NCBI GenBank assembly: GCA_024233345.1
Contig: JACKPT010000010.1
Span: 1-64,000 of the forward strand
DNA from: Verrucomicrobiota bacterium
GTDB lineage: Bacteria > Verrucomicrobiota > Kiritimatiellia > CAIVKH01
DNA length: 64,000 bases
Direction of reading: 5' to 3'
The notes below the pieces were generated by a model, which was not told the origin of the DNA, did no database searches, and saw nothing but the letters and a program-made list of their open reading frames with translations. The translations under genes were made by a program, and so were the position numbers. Within the stretch, counting starts at the first letter, position 1. Each line of letters opens with the position of its first letter. Below are positions 27,741-36,224 of the stretch, piece by piece.

Positions 27741-28286
27741 TGCTTCCCATTCGTTTCTGAGTATACCAAACAGTACGATGTCTTCGCGTTGATCCCACTT
27801 CAGATCATGACTTCTCAGGCAACCCTCTTCTCGCATACCGAGCTTTTCCATCACTCGGCGCGATCCGGGATTTCTTTTCATGAAGCACCCATGAATTCTG
27901 TTTAGCTTTAGCGTGTTAAACCCGTATTCCATGATGCAGGCTGCCGCTTCTGTGCAATAACCATTGTTCCAATAGGGCGTACCGATCCAGTATCCGATTT
28001 CACCGCGCCCGTGATATGCGGATAGGTTCATCAGCGAAACCGCACCGATCAGGGATTGAGCCACAGAGTCAACGACTGCGAGACTGACAAGCGTTCCCCG
28101 ATCAAATGCTTCTTGATGCGAGGAGATCCACGCCTCGGCAATTCCGTCTTCATACGGATGCGGAATGTTGGCGGTTGTGTCGGCAATCGCCCGCTCGCCG
28201 GCCAGTTTTTGCACGTCAGGCGCATCCGTTAAAGCGAATGGCCTCAACTCGAGGCGGCGAGTTTTCAGTGTTGGAATCTGTTTCAT
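27717..28286 (-). CDS. GNAT N-acetyltransferase, RimJ/RimL type (cassette gene)
   Basis: 189 residues. The start TLKTRRLELRPFALTDAPDVQKL is typical of RimJ/RimL-like acetyltransferases. The acetyl-CoA binding region is at about 92-120 (RGEIGYWIGTPYWNNGYCTEAAACIMEYGF), and the C-terminal motif is NPGSRRVMEKLGMREEG. The substrate (protein N-terminus or small amine) cannot be inferred. GNAT genes are among the commonest integron cassette cargoes. The gene fills its cassette almost completely, and its stop lies within the R'' box of the attC-like site. Confidence 0.85.
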   Translation of the reverse strand: MKQIPTLKTRRLELRPFALTDAPDVQKLAGERAIADTTANIPHPYEDGIAEAWISSHQEAFDRGTLVSLAVVDSVAQSLIGAVSLMNLSAYHGRGEIGYWIGTPYWNNGYCTEAAACIMEYGFNTLKLNRIHGCFMKRNPGSRRVMEKLGMREEGCLRSHDLKWDQREDIVLFGILRNEWEANRSCPSR

Positions 28287-28300
28287 GGCACGTTTTCAAG

Positions 28301-28352
28301 AATCGATCAGTCTGAGTGGGCACCTGGAGCGCAGCGAATAGGTGTCCACTCA
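28301..28352 (-). other. attC-like site with 13-bp stem
   Basis: The stem pairs TGAGTGGGCACCT (28313-28325) with AGGTGTCCACTCA (28340-28352), 12 of 13 matching, around GGAGCGCAGCGAAT. The box TGATCGATT (minus strand) then opens the GNAT cassette. On the minus strand the core CACCTATTCGCTGCGCTC closely matches ACCTATTCGCTTCGCTC in the plus-strand cluster at 56116-56132, so both clusters use the same site family. Confidence 0.65.
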
Positions 28353-28366
28353 GAGCCCGTGTGAGC

Positions 28367-28744
28367 TTATATATCAATTCTTACTGTTAGATTCGTTGAG
28401 GACCGAAACTCTACCAATGTGGAAGCCGGATCCCATGTGATTGATACTGTTTTAAGTTCCCTGTAAGCCATGGGGTGTTTCACTGTTCCTGTTTCAAGTA
28501 TGGCTTTGTAGAGAACATTCTCATTTGCATCGATCACTTTTGCCACACCTCGAATGCTCAGGAAATCTCTCGATAGTGGATTGAGATTCCGGTATCCCGA
28601 TAGAGTCGCATAAAACCGTTGGTCCGGCGATTGCACACCGATTCCGCCGCCACCAACGAAATAGGGGACAACGAATGGGCTTGTCAGTCCGGCTGCGAGG
28701 AACAGCAAACACAAGAGAAGAAATCCTGGTCTTACTTTTTTCAT
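28367..28744 (-). CDS. exported hypothetical protein (cassette gene)
   Basis: 125 residues. An N-terminal hydrophobic segment (PGFLLLCLLFLAAGLTSPFVVPYFV) acts as signal or anchor. It is followed by a soluble beta-rich domain (FYATLSGYRNLN, LSIRGVAKVIDANENVLYKAILETG, SITWDPASTLVEF, TNLTVRIDI). No family is recognised. It is a single-gene cassette: the palindromic site lies directly downstream and another attC-like segment upstream. Confidence 0.6.
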   Translation of the reverse strand: MKKVRPGFLLLCLLFLAAGLTSPFVVPYFVGGGGIGVQSPDQRFYATLSGYRNLNPLSRDFLSIRGVAKVIDANENVLYKAILETGTVKHPMAYRELKTVSITWDPASTLVEFRSSTNLTVRIDI

Positions 28745-28754
28745 TTACTCAGCT

Positions 28755-28850
28755 ATCGATCAGGCTTAGCGCTGCGAATGCCTTTGACTGAATCAAAATG
28801 CCTCGTACAGCGTCGGGTCAAAGCGCTCGTTCGGTTATCTGTTTTTACTC
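28755..28850 (-). other. attC-like intergenic segment
   Basis: Between two cassette genes the minus strand reads AGCGCTTTGAC...GTCAAAG...GCGCT, an interrupted palindrome with a long central part. It ends in GCCTGATCGAT, which resembles the CTGATCGATT box of the neighbouring cassette. R' and R'' boxes are degenerate here, so the assignment rests on position and dyad symmetry. Confidence 0.4.
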
Positions 28851-29212
28851 TCTAGTTCTCTGATCCTTTGTCTCAATTGCTCATTTTCAGCTGCAAGAGA
28901 TTCTTTCTGGTTCGTCTCGCTGTGTGCGTGTTTAACGATGGTGTCATTCGTCATATAGACCCCGCTCAGCATGGATGTTTTCACGTGTGCCTTGTGAGTG
29001 TTACCGTGCTCGTCTTCGTAAACAACCTGATAAATTCTGGAATCCTTTTCTCCAAACCAACCGGGACCAAAGGGATCCCAACTTCGGTCAATAAGCTTCC
29101 ATCCTTTCTTTCGGATGTACTCCTCGACTCTGTCTCCATCGAAAGACCCGGCGACTAATCTGAAAACGATGGCTATGACAATGAAAATAAAAAATACGCC
29201 AAAGGGTTCCAT
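28835..29212 (-). CDS. membrane-anchored protein with coiled-coil tail (cassette gene)
   Basis: 125 residues. An N-terminal membrane helix (FGVFFIFIVIAIVFRLVAG) leads into a small domain with conserved-looking Trp/Gly (IRKKGWKLIDRSWDPFGPGWFGEKDSRIYQVVYED). A C-terminal coiled coil follows (ESLAAENEQLRQRIRELES). No named family is recognised, but the GW..I....PFGPGWF.EK...Y.V pattern resembles small hypothetical proteins of other bacteria. It has its own attC-like borders. Confidence 0.6.
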   Translation of the reverse strand: MEPFGVFFIFIVIAIVFRLVAGSFDGDRVEEYIRKKGWKLIDRSWDPFGPGWFGEKDSRIYQVVYEDEHGNTHKAHVKTSMLSGVYMTNDTIVKHAHSETNQKESLAAENEQLRQRIRELESKNR

Positions 29213-29221
29213 ATTATTCCT

Positions 29222-29300
29222 TTATACTACGTGAAGATGACCGTTTTCAAATGGCCGTCCGCGGCCATTTGAAATACGGGTCAATCTTGTGGTTGGGACT
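29222..29300 (-). other. attC site with perfect 12-bp stem
   Basis: The R'' box AGTCCCAAC (complement of 29292-29300) lies in the last codons of the upstream gene. It is the exact reverse complement of GTTGGGACT, which starts that same cassette (complement of 29606-29614). The site folds through TTTCAAATGGCC (29245-29256) and GGCCATTTGAAA (29263-29274), a perfect 12-bp stem with a GTCCGC loop. Confidence 0.8.
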
Positions 29301-29604
29301 CCTCGTCTTGTCCTGTGGCGACTTCGGCCACACGATCCCAGTTGAGCAGCTCATCCGTGAACCGCCATGTTGTCTTCGACACCCGGTACGACATGATTCC
29401 CGCTGCGATCTTCCCGAGGGCATATCCAATCCCGATACCGCCGAGAATCTTGATTCCGTCTGATTCCGAAAGCAGCAGGAACGAGCCCATCCCGATGAGC
29501 ACGATTTTCAGGAAGGTCCATCGACCGCCGAGGAACAACCGCAGCGGCATGTGGCCGCCCCGGTGCTCCAACAGCTTTTGGCAATATTGTCTCTTGTTCA
29601 TCAT
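29281..29604 (-). CDS. small membrane protein (cassette gene)
   Basis: 107 residues from ATG 29604; a second in-frame ATG follows at once. The start MMNKRQYCQKLLEHRGGHMPLRLFLGGRW is basic and Gly-rich. It is followed by two hydrophobic segments (FLKIVLIGMGSFLLLS; ILGGIGIGYALGKIAAGIM) and a soluble tail. No function known. The last codons form the R'' box of the following attC site, so coding and recombination sequence overlap. Confidence 0.6.
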   Translation of the reverse strand: MMNKRQYCQKLLEHRGGHMPLRLFLGGRWTFLKIVLIGMGSFLLLSESDGIKILGGIGIGYALGKIAAGIMSYRVSKTTWRFTDELLNWDRVAEVATGQDEESQPQD

Positions 29605-29605
29605 C

Positions 29606-29667
29606 AGTCCCAACGTGTGCACTCACGAGCGGCGGTACGCCGTACCGTGCAGTGCCTGGTTCGATGA
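29606..29667 (-). other. attC site
   Basis: This 62-bp site on the minus strand runs from TCATCGAAC (complement of 29659-29667, R'') through GGCACTG...GGTAC-GGC-GTACC...GAGTGC to GTTGGGACT (complement of 29606-29614, R'). R'' is the exact reverse complement of the GTTCGATGA at 29962-29970 that opens the same cassette. Length, boxes and dyad fit integron attC sites. Confidence 0.8.
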
Positions 29668-29675
29668 TTCCTTTC

Positions 29676-29948
29676 TCACACAAGTCCGATGGCGAGTCCC
29701 AAGATGAGGACGATCCACCACAGAGCTCCTTCTCCAATTCTGTAAAGCAGCCAGAAATACAAACTGCTCAGGGCAAAACGAATGACTGTGGCTATCAACA
29801 GGGCAAGAAACGGAGCTTGGCCACCCATGACAGCCAGCAAGCCCAAAGCGAATCCAACGAATGTGTAGAGACCAGAGCAGAGCAGTGGTTTGTCGGTCGC
29901 GATCAGCAACCGGATCAACGCGACCAACACAATGATCTTGATTATCAT
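29676..29948 (-). CDS. small hydrophobic membrane protein (cassette gene)
   Basis: 90 residues, nearly all membrane. The helices lie at ~2-17, ~24-45, ~47-68 and ~72-90 (IGEGALWWIVLILGLAIGLV), with few charged residues. No family recognised. It is the first gene of the minus-strand cluster and sits behind the box GTTCGATGA at 29962-29970. Confidence 0.6.
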   Translation of the reverse strand: MIIKIIVLVALIRLLIATDKPLLCSGLYTFVGFALGLLAVMGGQAPFLALLIATVIRFALSSLYFWLLYRIGEGALWWIVLILGLAIGLV

Positions 29949-29961
29949 CCGTTATCTCTCC

Positions 29962-30300
29962 TCATCGAACTAGTTTATTCCCGGAAGGCCTGTCGTTTAT
30001 AGCGGAGGGCAGGTAAAGTAATCGTTTCCAAAGGTGTTGTCTGGTGATTTCCGGCTGGTTTGATTTTCTATTGTGCGCCTGCGGACGCCTTCATGGCCTG
30101 ATTCTTGCGAAAATATGGGTTGAAGGCCAGCGAATGCTTGCAATTTCTTGATTACGGGGAGGCGAGGGTGCGGGAGTAGTGTTATTGCCGAAAAGGCCGT
30201 GATGTTTGCGGCCACGCCACACCAAACGGGGCGTGCGGCCTCGGTCCGGGTGGGCGGTGGGACGGCGAGGTCATCCGGGATGTGGTTGGGGCGCGATAAA
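29962..30300 (-). other. cassette-cluster start and non-coding stretch
   Basis: 29962-29998 carries, on the minus strand, ATAAACGACAGGCCTTCCGGGAATAA-type sequence followed by CTAGTTCGATGA, the leading junction of the cassette cluster. It is nearly the same as the junction at 27630-27660. I see no gene and no integron integrase in the remaining ~300 bases up to the PEP-CTERM terminator. Confidence 0.45.
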
Positions 30301-30328
30301 AAACCCGCATGGCGCGGGCCATGCGGGT
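30294..30328 (-). terminator. intrinsic terminator of the PEP-CTERM gene
   Basis: On the minus strand CCCGCATGGC, loop CCGC, GCCATGCGGG form a perfect 10-bp stem followed by TTTTTTAT. It lies about 27 bases after the stop codon. Confidence 0.9.
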
Positions 30329-30354
30329 GTGAAGAGGTCGAGGTAACGGGAAGG

Positions 30355-31032
30355 TCAGCGCCGACGACGACGCAGCAGGACGAGGGCGCCGGCGAGGGCG
30401 GCCAGGCCGATGACCGAGGGTTCGGGAACGATGGTGTAGGAATCGAGAACGCTCCCGGACTGGTAGGCGTCACCCCAATTGGCGATGGTTTGCAGGTCAT
30501 CGCTGAGGGCGTCGATGGCTCCATCAGTGCCGCCTCCGCCGGTGGTATAGACATCGAAGGTGAAGCTGTTACCCACCGCAAGCCCGAGGGCGCTGAGATC
30601 GACGGCAACGGTTACCGAGGAGGTATCTTTGGTGGTGGAAAGGTTGATGGTGTTAGCGTTATAGGTGGCATCCACCATGCTCCAGCTTCCGCTGTAGTTC
30701 CAGAGTTCAGCGCCATTCCCGGAGTCCACCCAGCTCCCGAGCCAGTAATCCATGCCGGTGCTCATCGAGATGGGGCGTCCCCATCCATTTCCAGCGGTGT
30801 CGCCCCCACCAGTCGTGTTGATTCCGACAAGATATTTGCCCCAATCGGTGGCTACCGGATCACCGGCGATGTTGATGGTGAAAATCAGTTGGTTGGCAGT
30901 GTTTGCTACATCCACTGAGGTGATATCCAAAAGGGTTCCAAAGAAGGTGTCGCCTGTGGCATCAGAATAGGAATCAGCAAAGATTCCGGAACAAAGGGCC
31001 AATGAGGACAGAATAACAAGTAACTTCTTCAT
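30355..31032 (-). CDS. PEP-CTERM sorted extracellular protein
   Basis: 225 residues. A Sec signal peptide (MKKLLVILSSLALCSGIFA) comes first. The middle is a Gly/Ser/Asn/Asp-rich beta domain (SYSDATGDTFF, LDITSVDVANTANQLIFTINI), a pattern seen in many PVC exported proteins. The C-terminus is a textbook PEP-CTERM signal: VPEP, a hydrophobic stretch (SVIGLAALAGALVLL) and RRRRR. Such proteins are processed by exosortase, which is not in this window. A strong terminator follows; the gene stands alone between the cassette cluster and the cystathionine synthase gene. Confidence 0.85.
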   Translation of the reverse strand: MKKLLVILSSLALCSGIFADSYSDATGDTFFGTLLDITSVDVANTANQLIFTINIAGDPVATDWGKYLVGINTTGGGDTAGNGWGRPISMSTGMDYWLGSWVDSGNGAELWNYSGSWSMVDATYNANTINLSTTKDTSSVTVAVDLSALGLAVGNSFTFDVYTTGGGGTDGAIDALSDDLQTIANWGDAYQSGSVLDSYTIVPEPSVIGLAALAGALVLLRRRRR

Positions 31033-31182
31033 TCAACGATCTCCTGTTGGTGACGGATATCATTAAAGTAGATAAAGTTCTTCCGTGCCGTCAAGTTCCG
31101 GATTCAGAAAATGTTTGCTCCGGGGGCGGGGTTTGATTATCACTGCATTCCCTATCGGGATACAGATTTATTGGGAGCGGAT

Positions 31183-32337
31183 ATGAGCCATCGAGATATG
31201 AACCAGGCCACGTCATGCGTTCACGCCGGGGTACGCAAGGACAACACCTTTAATGCGGTGATCACACCGATTTATGCAACGTCCACGTTTGCCTTTGAAG
31301 CGCCGGGCAAAACCAAGGGCCATGATTACAGCCGCACGTCGAATCCGACCCGCTCAGCCCTCGAGGAATGTCTGGCCGCACTGGAGGGGGGCGCGAGGGC
31401 GACCGCGACCAGCACCGGAATGGCGGCGGAGGCGACGATTCTTCATCTGCTCCCCCCGGGGTCGCATGTCATTACCGGCAACGATATCTATGGTGGCACC
31501 TACCGGCTGTTTTCCCAAATCCTGTCCCAGCGTGCCCTGTCTTTTTCGTTTGTGAACATGCGGGATCTCGATGAAGTGCGGGCGGCCTGGACACCGGAGA
31601 CGAGGGCGGTGTGGATCGAAACGCCCAGCAATCCCTTGCTGAACCTGGTGGATATCGCGGCGGTAAGTCAGATCGCCAAGGAGCACGGGGCATGGTCGAT
31701 AGTCGATAACACCTTTCTGTCCCCGATATTTCAGCAGCCGTTTGCATTGGGAGCGGATGTGGTGGTGCACTCGACCACCAAGTATTTGAATGGGCACAGC
31801 GATATCGTCGGGGGTGCGGTGATCAGCAAGTCGGAGGAGCTGGGGGTGGAAGTCGCAGCGATGGTGAACAATCTGGGCACGTGCTGTTCGCCATTTGATG
31901 CCTGGCTGGTATTGCGCGGGATCAAGACCCTGCCATTGCGGATGAAGCAGCACGAGGCCAATGCCATGCGATTGGCGGAATATCTGGATGCCCACCCGGA
32001 GGTCGAGCGGGTGTATTATCCGGGTCTGCCTCATCATCCCCAGCATGAGCTGGCCCGGCGGCAGATGTCGGGTTTTGGAGGGATGCTTTCGTTTGACATT
32101 AAAGGAGGCGCGCCCCGGGCCTTCGAGGTGATCGAGAAGTTGAAGCTCTTTGCCTTTGCGGAATCCCTGGGTGGGGTGGAGTCTCTGATTGAGCACCCCG
32201 ACACCATGAGCCACGCCTCCATGACCGAGGAAGCTCGCCGGGCCGGCGGGATTTCCCCGAGCAATGTGCGGATATCGGTGGGGATCGAGGATGTGGAGGA
32301 TCTGGTCAAGGATCTGGAGCAGGCCTTCGGTTCCTGA
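31183..32337 (+). CDS. cystathionine gamma-synthase/lyase-type PLP enzyme
   Basis: 384 residues of the Cys/Met metabolism PLP family, close to the usual length. The start at 31183 (MSHRDMNQATSCVHAG) has GGGAGCGG upstream; a frame extension to 31111 has no ribosome site. Conserved features are YSRTSNPTR at ~50, TSTGMAA (PLP phosphate), ETPSNP at ~150, SIVDNTF at ~178 and the PLP lysine in HSTTKYLNGHSD at ~200-205. It probably catalyses gamma-replacement or elimination in methionine/cysteine interconversion. MetB and MetC/lyase cannot be separated by motif alone. Confidence 0.88.
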   Translation: MSHRDMNQATSCVHAGVRKDNTFNAVITPIYATSTFAFEAPGKTKGHDYSRTSNPTRSALEECLAALEGGARATATSTGMAAEATILHLLPPGSHVITGNDIYGGTYRLFSQILSQRALSFSFVNMRDLDEVRAAWTPETRAVWIETPSNPLLNLVDIAAVSQIAKEHGAWSIVDNTFLSPIFQQPFALGADVVVHSTTKYLNGHSDIVGGAVISKSEELGVEVAAMVNNLGTCCSPFDAWLVLRGIKTLPLRMKQHEANAMRLAEYLDAHPEVERVYYPGLPHHPQHELARRQMSGFGGMLSFDIKGGAPRAFEVIEKLKLFAFAESLGGVESLIEHPDTMSHASMTEEARRAGGISPSNVRISVGIEDVEDLVKDLEQAFGS

Positions 32338-32571
32338 TCCCGTTCACCCGCCCGGCAGAGATCCTTTTCCAGTGCCGGAAAAGCACCGTGAATTTGTTTG
32401 ATAAAGATTTTTCTCCATTTGCGCCGATTCCTGATTGACGAGGTAATGGCGAGTCAATAGCTTACTCCGGTGTAGAGATTTATCAGGCAAACAACTATTT
32501 TACGCTGTGCGAACGATTTTTGGGGCTATACACAAGAGTATGAAGGTACATGACTTGCAGGTGGTTGCGGG
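32338..32571 (+). promoter_or_regulatory. leader region of the respiratory operon
   Basis: 234 non-coding bases upstream of actA, noticeably AT-richer than the surroundings, which fits a promoter. A 7-bp stem CTTTTCC...GGAAAAG at about 32369-32388 may end the upstream gene. I did not find a convincing pair of -35/-10 hexamers. The 15-gene operon has no other comparable gap, so this is the likely transcription start region. Confidence 0.4.
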
Positions 32572-33231
32572 ATGACGCAGATCTTTCATCCGTCCGCAAA
32601 CACCTTGGCACGAGTCAGTATTGTCGCTGGATTTTTCAGTATTGCCGGGCTTCTGGTATTGGGCGATGCCCTTCAGAAGTCGACTTACGTTACCGAAGTC
32701 AACATGCCACGCGAGCAAGTGGTTCCCTTCAGTCACAAGCACCATATGGCGATGGGCTTGGATTGCCGGTACTGCCACACTTCGGTTGAGGAAGAAGCCT
32801 TTGCGGGAATTCCTCCGACCCGGACCTGCATGAATTGCCACAAGCTGGTTTGGAATGAGGCACCAATCCTTCAACCCGTCCGGGATAGTTGGATGAACAA
32901 CAAGCCGCTGGAGTGGAACCGGGTGCATGATTTGCCCCAGTTTGCCTATTTCAACCACTCGGCGCACGTCAATGCCGGGGTCGGGTGCTCGACCTGCCAT
33001 GGCCGGGTGGACGAAATGCCTTTGGTACACAAACAGAACACCCTGTATATGAGTTGGTGCCTCGATTGCCACCGCGCTCCGGAAAACTTTGTCCGCCCGC
33101 GCGACCAGGTGTTCAACATGGCGTGGGAACCGCCGGCCGATCAAGTCGAGGAAGGCAAGAAGCTGCTGGAGCTTCATAAGGTCGACACCTCGAATTTCCG
33201 TATGTTGGATTGCTATAAATGTCATCGTTAA
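32572..33231 (+). CDS. actA: Alternative Complex III pentaheme cytochrome c subunit ActA
   Basis: 219 residues. One N-terminal membrane helix (ARVSIVAGFFSIAGLLVLG) anchors a periplasmic domain. Five CxxCH heme motifs are visible: CRYCH (~64), CMNCH (~86), CSTCH (~142), CLDCH (~164) and CYKCH at the very end. This matches ActA, the multiheme electron-transfer subunit of the menaquinol:cytochrome c / HCO oxidoreductase. It is the first gene of the operon and its TAA overlaps the ATG of actB. The tight packing suggests stoichiometric synthesis. Confidence 0.93.
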   Translation: MTQIFHPSANTLARVSIVAGFFSIAGLLVLGDALQKSTYVTEVNMPREQVVPFSHKHHMAMGLDCRYCHTSVEEEAFAGIPPTRTCMNCHKLVWNEAPILQPVRDSWMNNKPLEWNRVHDLPQFAYFNHSAHVNAGVGCSTCHGRVDEMPLVHKQNTLYMSWCLDCHRAPENFVRPRDQVFNMAWEPPADQVEEGKKLLELHKVDTSNFRMLDCYKCHR

Positions 33232-36224
33232 TGAACAACCAGAATACCCCGGAAAGCATCCGGGAGGCCTTGAAGGAAATGGGGCCGGAGCAGGGGGGGC
33301 GCGCCCTGTGGCGTAGCCTGGAAGAACTGTCCCGGCGGGAGGATTTCGGCGAACGGCTGGTGGCGCAGGCCCCCGGCCTGGCCGCCGAGTGGGATCCGGT
33401 CAACCGCCGCGATTTTCTCCGTTTGATGGGGGCTTCCCTGGCTTTGGGCGGACTGACCTCCTGTACCCGCCAGCCGCGGGAAAAAATCATTCCCTATGTC
33501 GATCCACCGGAGAATGTGATTCCCGGCAAACCGCTGTTTTTTGCCACCGCGATCCCGGTGGATGGTTATGGGGTCGGGGTGTTGGCGGAAAGCCACATGG
33601 GGCGCCCGACCAAGTTGGATGGCAATGAGCTGCATCCCTCCAGTCGCGGTGGAACCGATGCCTATCTTCAGGCTGCCATCCTGAACCTGTATGATCCGGA
33701 CCGGGCCCAAATCATCCAGCAGAGGGGTCGCCCGTCTGAGTGGAATGGTTTTGTTCAGGCAGTATCGACTGCGCTGACCGCTGCCCCGGACGGAGATGGG
33801 GTGCGCATTCTTTCCGGCAACACATCATCGCCATCCCTGATCGCCTTGATGGAGGAATTTCTCGCGGCCTATCCCAAGGCCCAGTGGCACACCTTTGATC
33901 CGATTAACCGTGACGCGCTTTACGCCGGTACGACCCTCGCCTATGGCAAGGCTCTGGATCCGGTCTATGCCTTTGACCGGGCCGATGTGGTGCTCGCGCT
34001 GGATGCTGACTTCATGGCTCAGGGGCCGGGCCATCTCCGGTATGCCCGGGATTTTGCCACCCGCCGGGATGTCGGCCAGGGTGCGATGAACCGATTGTAT
34101 GCGGTGGAAAGTTCGGTAACCGTGACCGGTGCATCGGCGGATCACCGGTATGCCATGACGCCTGATCAGGTGGAGGCGTTCGCCCGCGCGGTTGCGGCGG
34201 AACTTGGTCTGTCGATTCAAGCCGATGTCTCCGGGCTGGATGCGGCGCTTGTCCATGCGGTGGCGGAAGATTTGAAGGCCCACCCGGGCAAGGCGTTGGT
34301 CGTGGTGGGGGAGCATCGATCCCCTGAACTACAGGCCCTCGCGTTTGCCATGAACGAAGCGCTGGGCGCTCGCGGTACGACCCTGGATCTGGTGCCCTCC
34401 GCGCTGGCCCGCCCCGGAAAGTCGATGGCCTCTCTGGCCGCTCTGTCCGGAGATATGCTGGCTGGCAAAGTGAGCCTCTTAGTCATGCTGGACAGCAATC
34501 CGGTGTACCATGCACCGGCCGAATTGCAGTTCCCGGAGGCGCTGCGCAAGGTCGCGCTAGTGGTGCATCAAGGACATGCCGAAGACGAAACCGCCCGGTT
34601 GTCCCACTGGAACATTCCGTCCACTCATGCCCTCGAAGCGTGGGGCGACGTCAAGGGGCACGATGGCTCGGTATCCATCATTCAGCCCCTGATCGAACCT
34701 CTGTACGCGGGCAAATCCGCGATCGAGGTGATGTCGGCCCTGCTCGGTCGACCGCAGGCCAACGCCTACGACGTGGTCCACGACTATTGGCTTGCCCAGT
34801 TGGGCGATGCGGGTGAAAAGGGCTGGCGAAGGGCCGTCCATGACGGGGTGCTGAAAGACACCGCGTCTGCCCCGGTGTCCGATCCGCTGGCGTGGGCCGA
34901 TACCGGCCGGGGCGAACCCGCGGTTGAACACGGGGCCATCGATTTGTCCATTCTCCCCGACCCGGGTTTGCACGACGGATCCTATGCCAATAACGGCTGG
35001 CTGCAGGAACTGCCCAAACCCCACACCACATTGACCTGGGATAATGCCCTGTTGATCAGCGAGGAAACGGCGGTCGCTCTTGGCATCCGGACCGGCGACA
35101 AGGTCGAGGTCGGGGGCGAGGCCGGTCAGGTTACGGTGCCGGTCCTGGTGACGGTCGGTATTCCCATGGGGGGCGCTGTCCTGCATCTCGGCCATGGACG
35201 AAAAGCCGCCGGACGTATAGGCAACGATATCGGGGTGGCAATCCAGATGCTACAACGAGTGAATGCCCCATATCGAGCTGCGGTGACCGTGGCCAAGACC
35301 GGCTCCGGTCACGAATTTGCCCTGACCCAGACCAGCCATACCATGGCCGGGCGGCATCATGTCCGGACGGGAACAGTGGCGGACTACCATGAGAATCCCA
35401 AGTTTGTGGATGGGTTTGACGAGTTCAAAGGCAAGCCGGTTCCCTCGATTTATCCAGCCTTTGACTATACCAAGCGGCCCCAGTGGGGGATGGTGATCGA
35501 TCTGTCCACCTGTATCGGCTGCAATGCCTGTGTGACGGCGTGCCAGGCCGAAAACAATACCCCGGTGGTTGGTAAGGATCAGGTCGCCCGCGGCCGCGAG
35601 CTGCACTGGATTCGCATCGACCGCTATTATGAAGGCAATGCCGCCGATGCCGAGGTACACCACCAGCCGGTGACCTGCATGCATTGTGAAAACGCCCCCT
35701 GCGAGGCGGTCTGTCCGGTGGGCGCCACGGTGCACAGCCGGGATGGGCTCAACCAGATGGTCTACAACCGCTGTGTGGGCACCCGGTATTGTTCCAACAA
35801 CTGCCCCTACAAGGTGCGCCGGTTCAATTTCTACAAGTTTGCCGATCACACCACGCCCAGCCTCAAGCTGCAGCGCAATCCCGATGTGACGGTCCGATCG
35901 CGCGGCGTGATGGAAAAGTGCACCTTCTGTATCCAGCGGATCAGTGAGGCCCGGATCAAGGCCCGACTGAAGGACCGTCCGATTGCCGACGGTGAAGTAA
36001 TCACCGCCTGCCAGCAGGCATGCCCGACCCAGGCGATCACCTTTGGCGATCTCCTGGATCCGGAAAGTGCGGTTGCCCGCAAGGCGGCCAGCCCGCTGAA
36101 ATACTCCCTGCTCAAAGAACTGAGTACCGAACCGCGGGTTACCTATCTCGCAAAAGTCCGCAACCCCAACCCCGCGCTGAAATCCGCCGGGGCAGTCATG
36201 GAGGCGCATGGTCATGGCGGCTGA
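33231..36224 (+). CDS. actB: Alternative Complex III ActB, iron-sulfur/molybdopterin-like subunit
   Basis: 997 residues from the ATG at 33231, which overlaps actA's stop (alternative ATG 33219). A twin-arginine signal is present: RRDFLRLMGASLALGGLTSC, directing export of the folded Fe-S protein. Residues ~60-720 resemble a molybdopterin oxidoreductase fold; ActB proteins lack the cofactor. Residues ~745-960 are ferredoxin-like, with Cys groups CIGCNACVTACQ, CMHCENAPCEAVCP, CVGTRYCSNNCP and CTFCIQ...CQQACP. These ligate the cluster chain that carries electrons from quinol towards the cytochrome subunits. It overlaps actC. Confidence 0.93.
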   Translation: MNNQNTPESIREALKEMGPEQGGRALWRSLEELSRREDFGERLVAQAPGLAAEWDPVNRRDFLRLMGASLALGGLTSCTRQPREKIIPYVDPPENVIPGKPLFFATAIPVDGYGVGVLAESHMGRPTKLDGNELHPSSRGGTDAYLQAAILNLYDPDRAQIIQQRGRPSEWNGFVQAVSTALTAAPDGDGVRILSGNTSSPSLIALMEEFLAAYPKAQWHTFDPINRDALYAGTTLAYGKALDPVYAFDRADVVLALDADFMAQGPGHLRYARDFATRRDVGQGAMNRLYAVESSVTVTGASADHRYAMTPDQVEAFARAVAAELGLSIQADVSGLDAALVHAVAEDLKAHPGKALVVVGEHRSPELQALAFAMNEALGARGTTLDLVPSALARPGKSMASLAALSGDMLAGKVSLLVMLDSNPVYHAPAELQFPEALRKVALVVHQGHAEDETARLSHWNIPSTHALEAWGDVKGHDGSVSIIQPLIEPLYAGKSAIEVMSALLGRPQANAYDVVHDYWLAQLGDAGEKGWRRAVHDGVLKDTASAPVSDPLAWADTGRGEPAVEHGAIDLSILPDPGLHDGSYANNGWLQELPKPHTTLTWDNALLISEETAVALGIRTGDKVEVGGEAGQVTVPVLVTVGIPMGGAVLHLGHGRKAAGRIGNDIGVAIQMLQRVNAPYRAAVTVAKTGSGHEFALTQTSHTMAGRHHVRTGTVADYHENPKFVDGFDEFKGKPVPSIYPAFDYTKRPQWGMVIDLSTCIGCNACVTACQAENNTPVVGKDQVARGRELHWIRIDRYYEGNAADAEVHHQPVTCMHCENAPCEAVCPVGATVHSRDGLNQMVYNRCVGTRYCSNNCPYKVRRFNFYKFADHTTPSLKLQRNPDVTVRSRGVMEKCTFCIQRISEARIKARLKDRPIADGEVITACQQACPTQAITFGDLLDPESAVARKAASPLKYSLLKELSTEPRVTYLAKVRNPNPALKSAGAVMEAHGHGG

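Noticed and set aside
27700..30010. Minus-strand cluster as an ordinary operon
   Set aside because: The genes are unrelated and each is framed by its own dyad site with R'/R'' boxes complementary across the gene, which an operon would not show.
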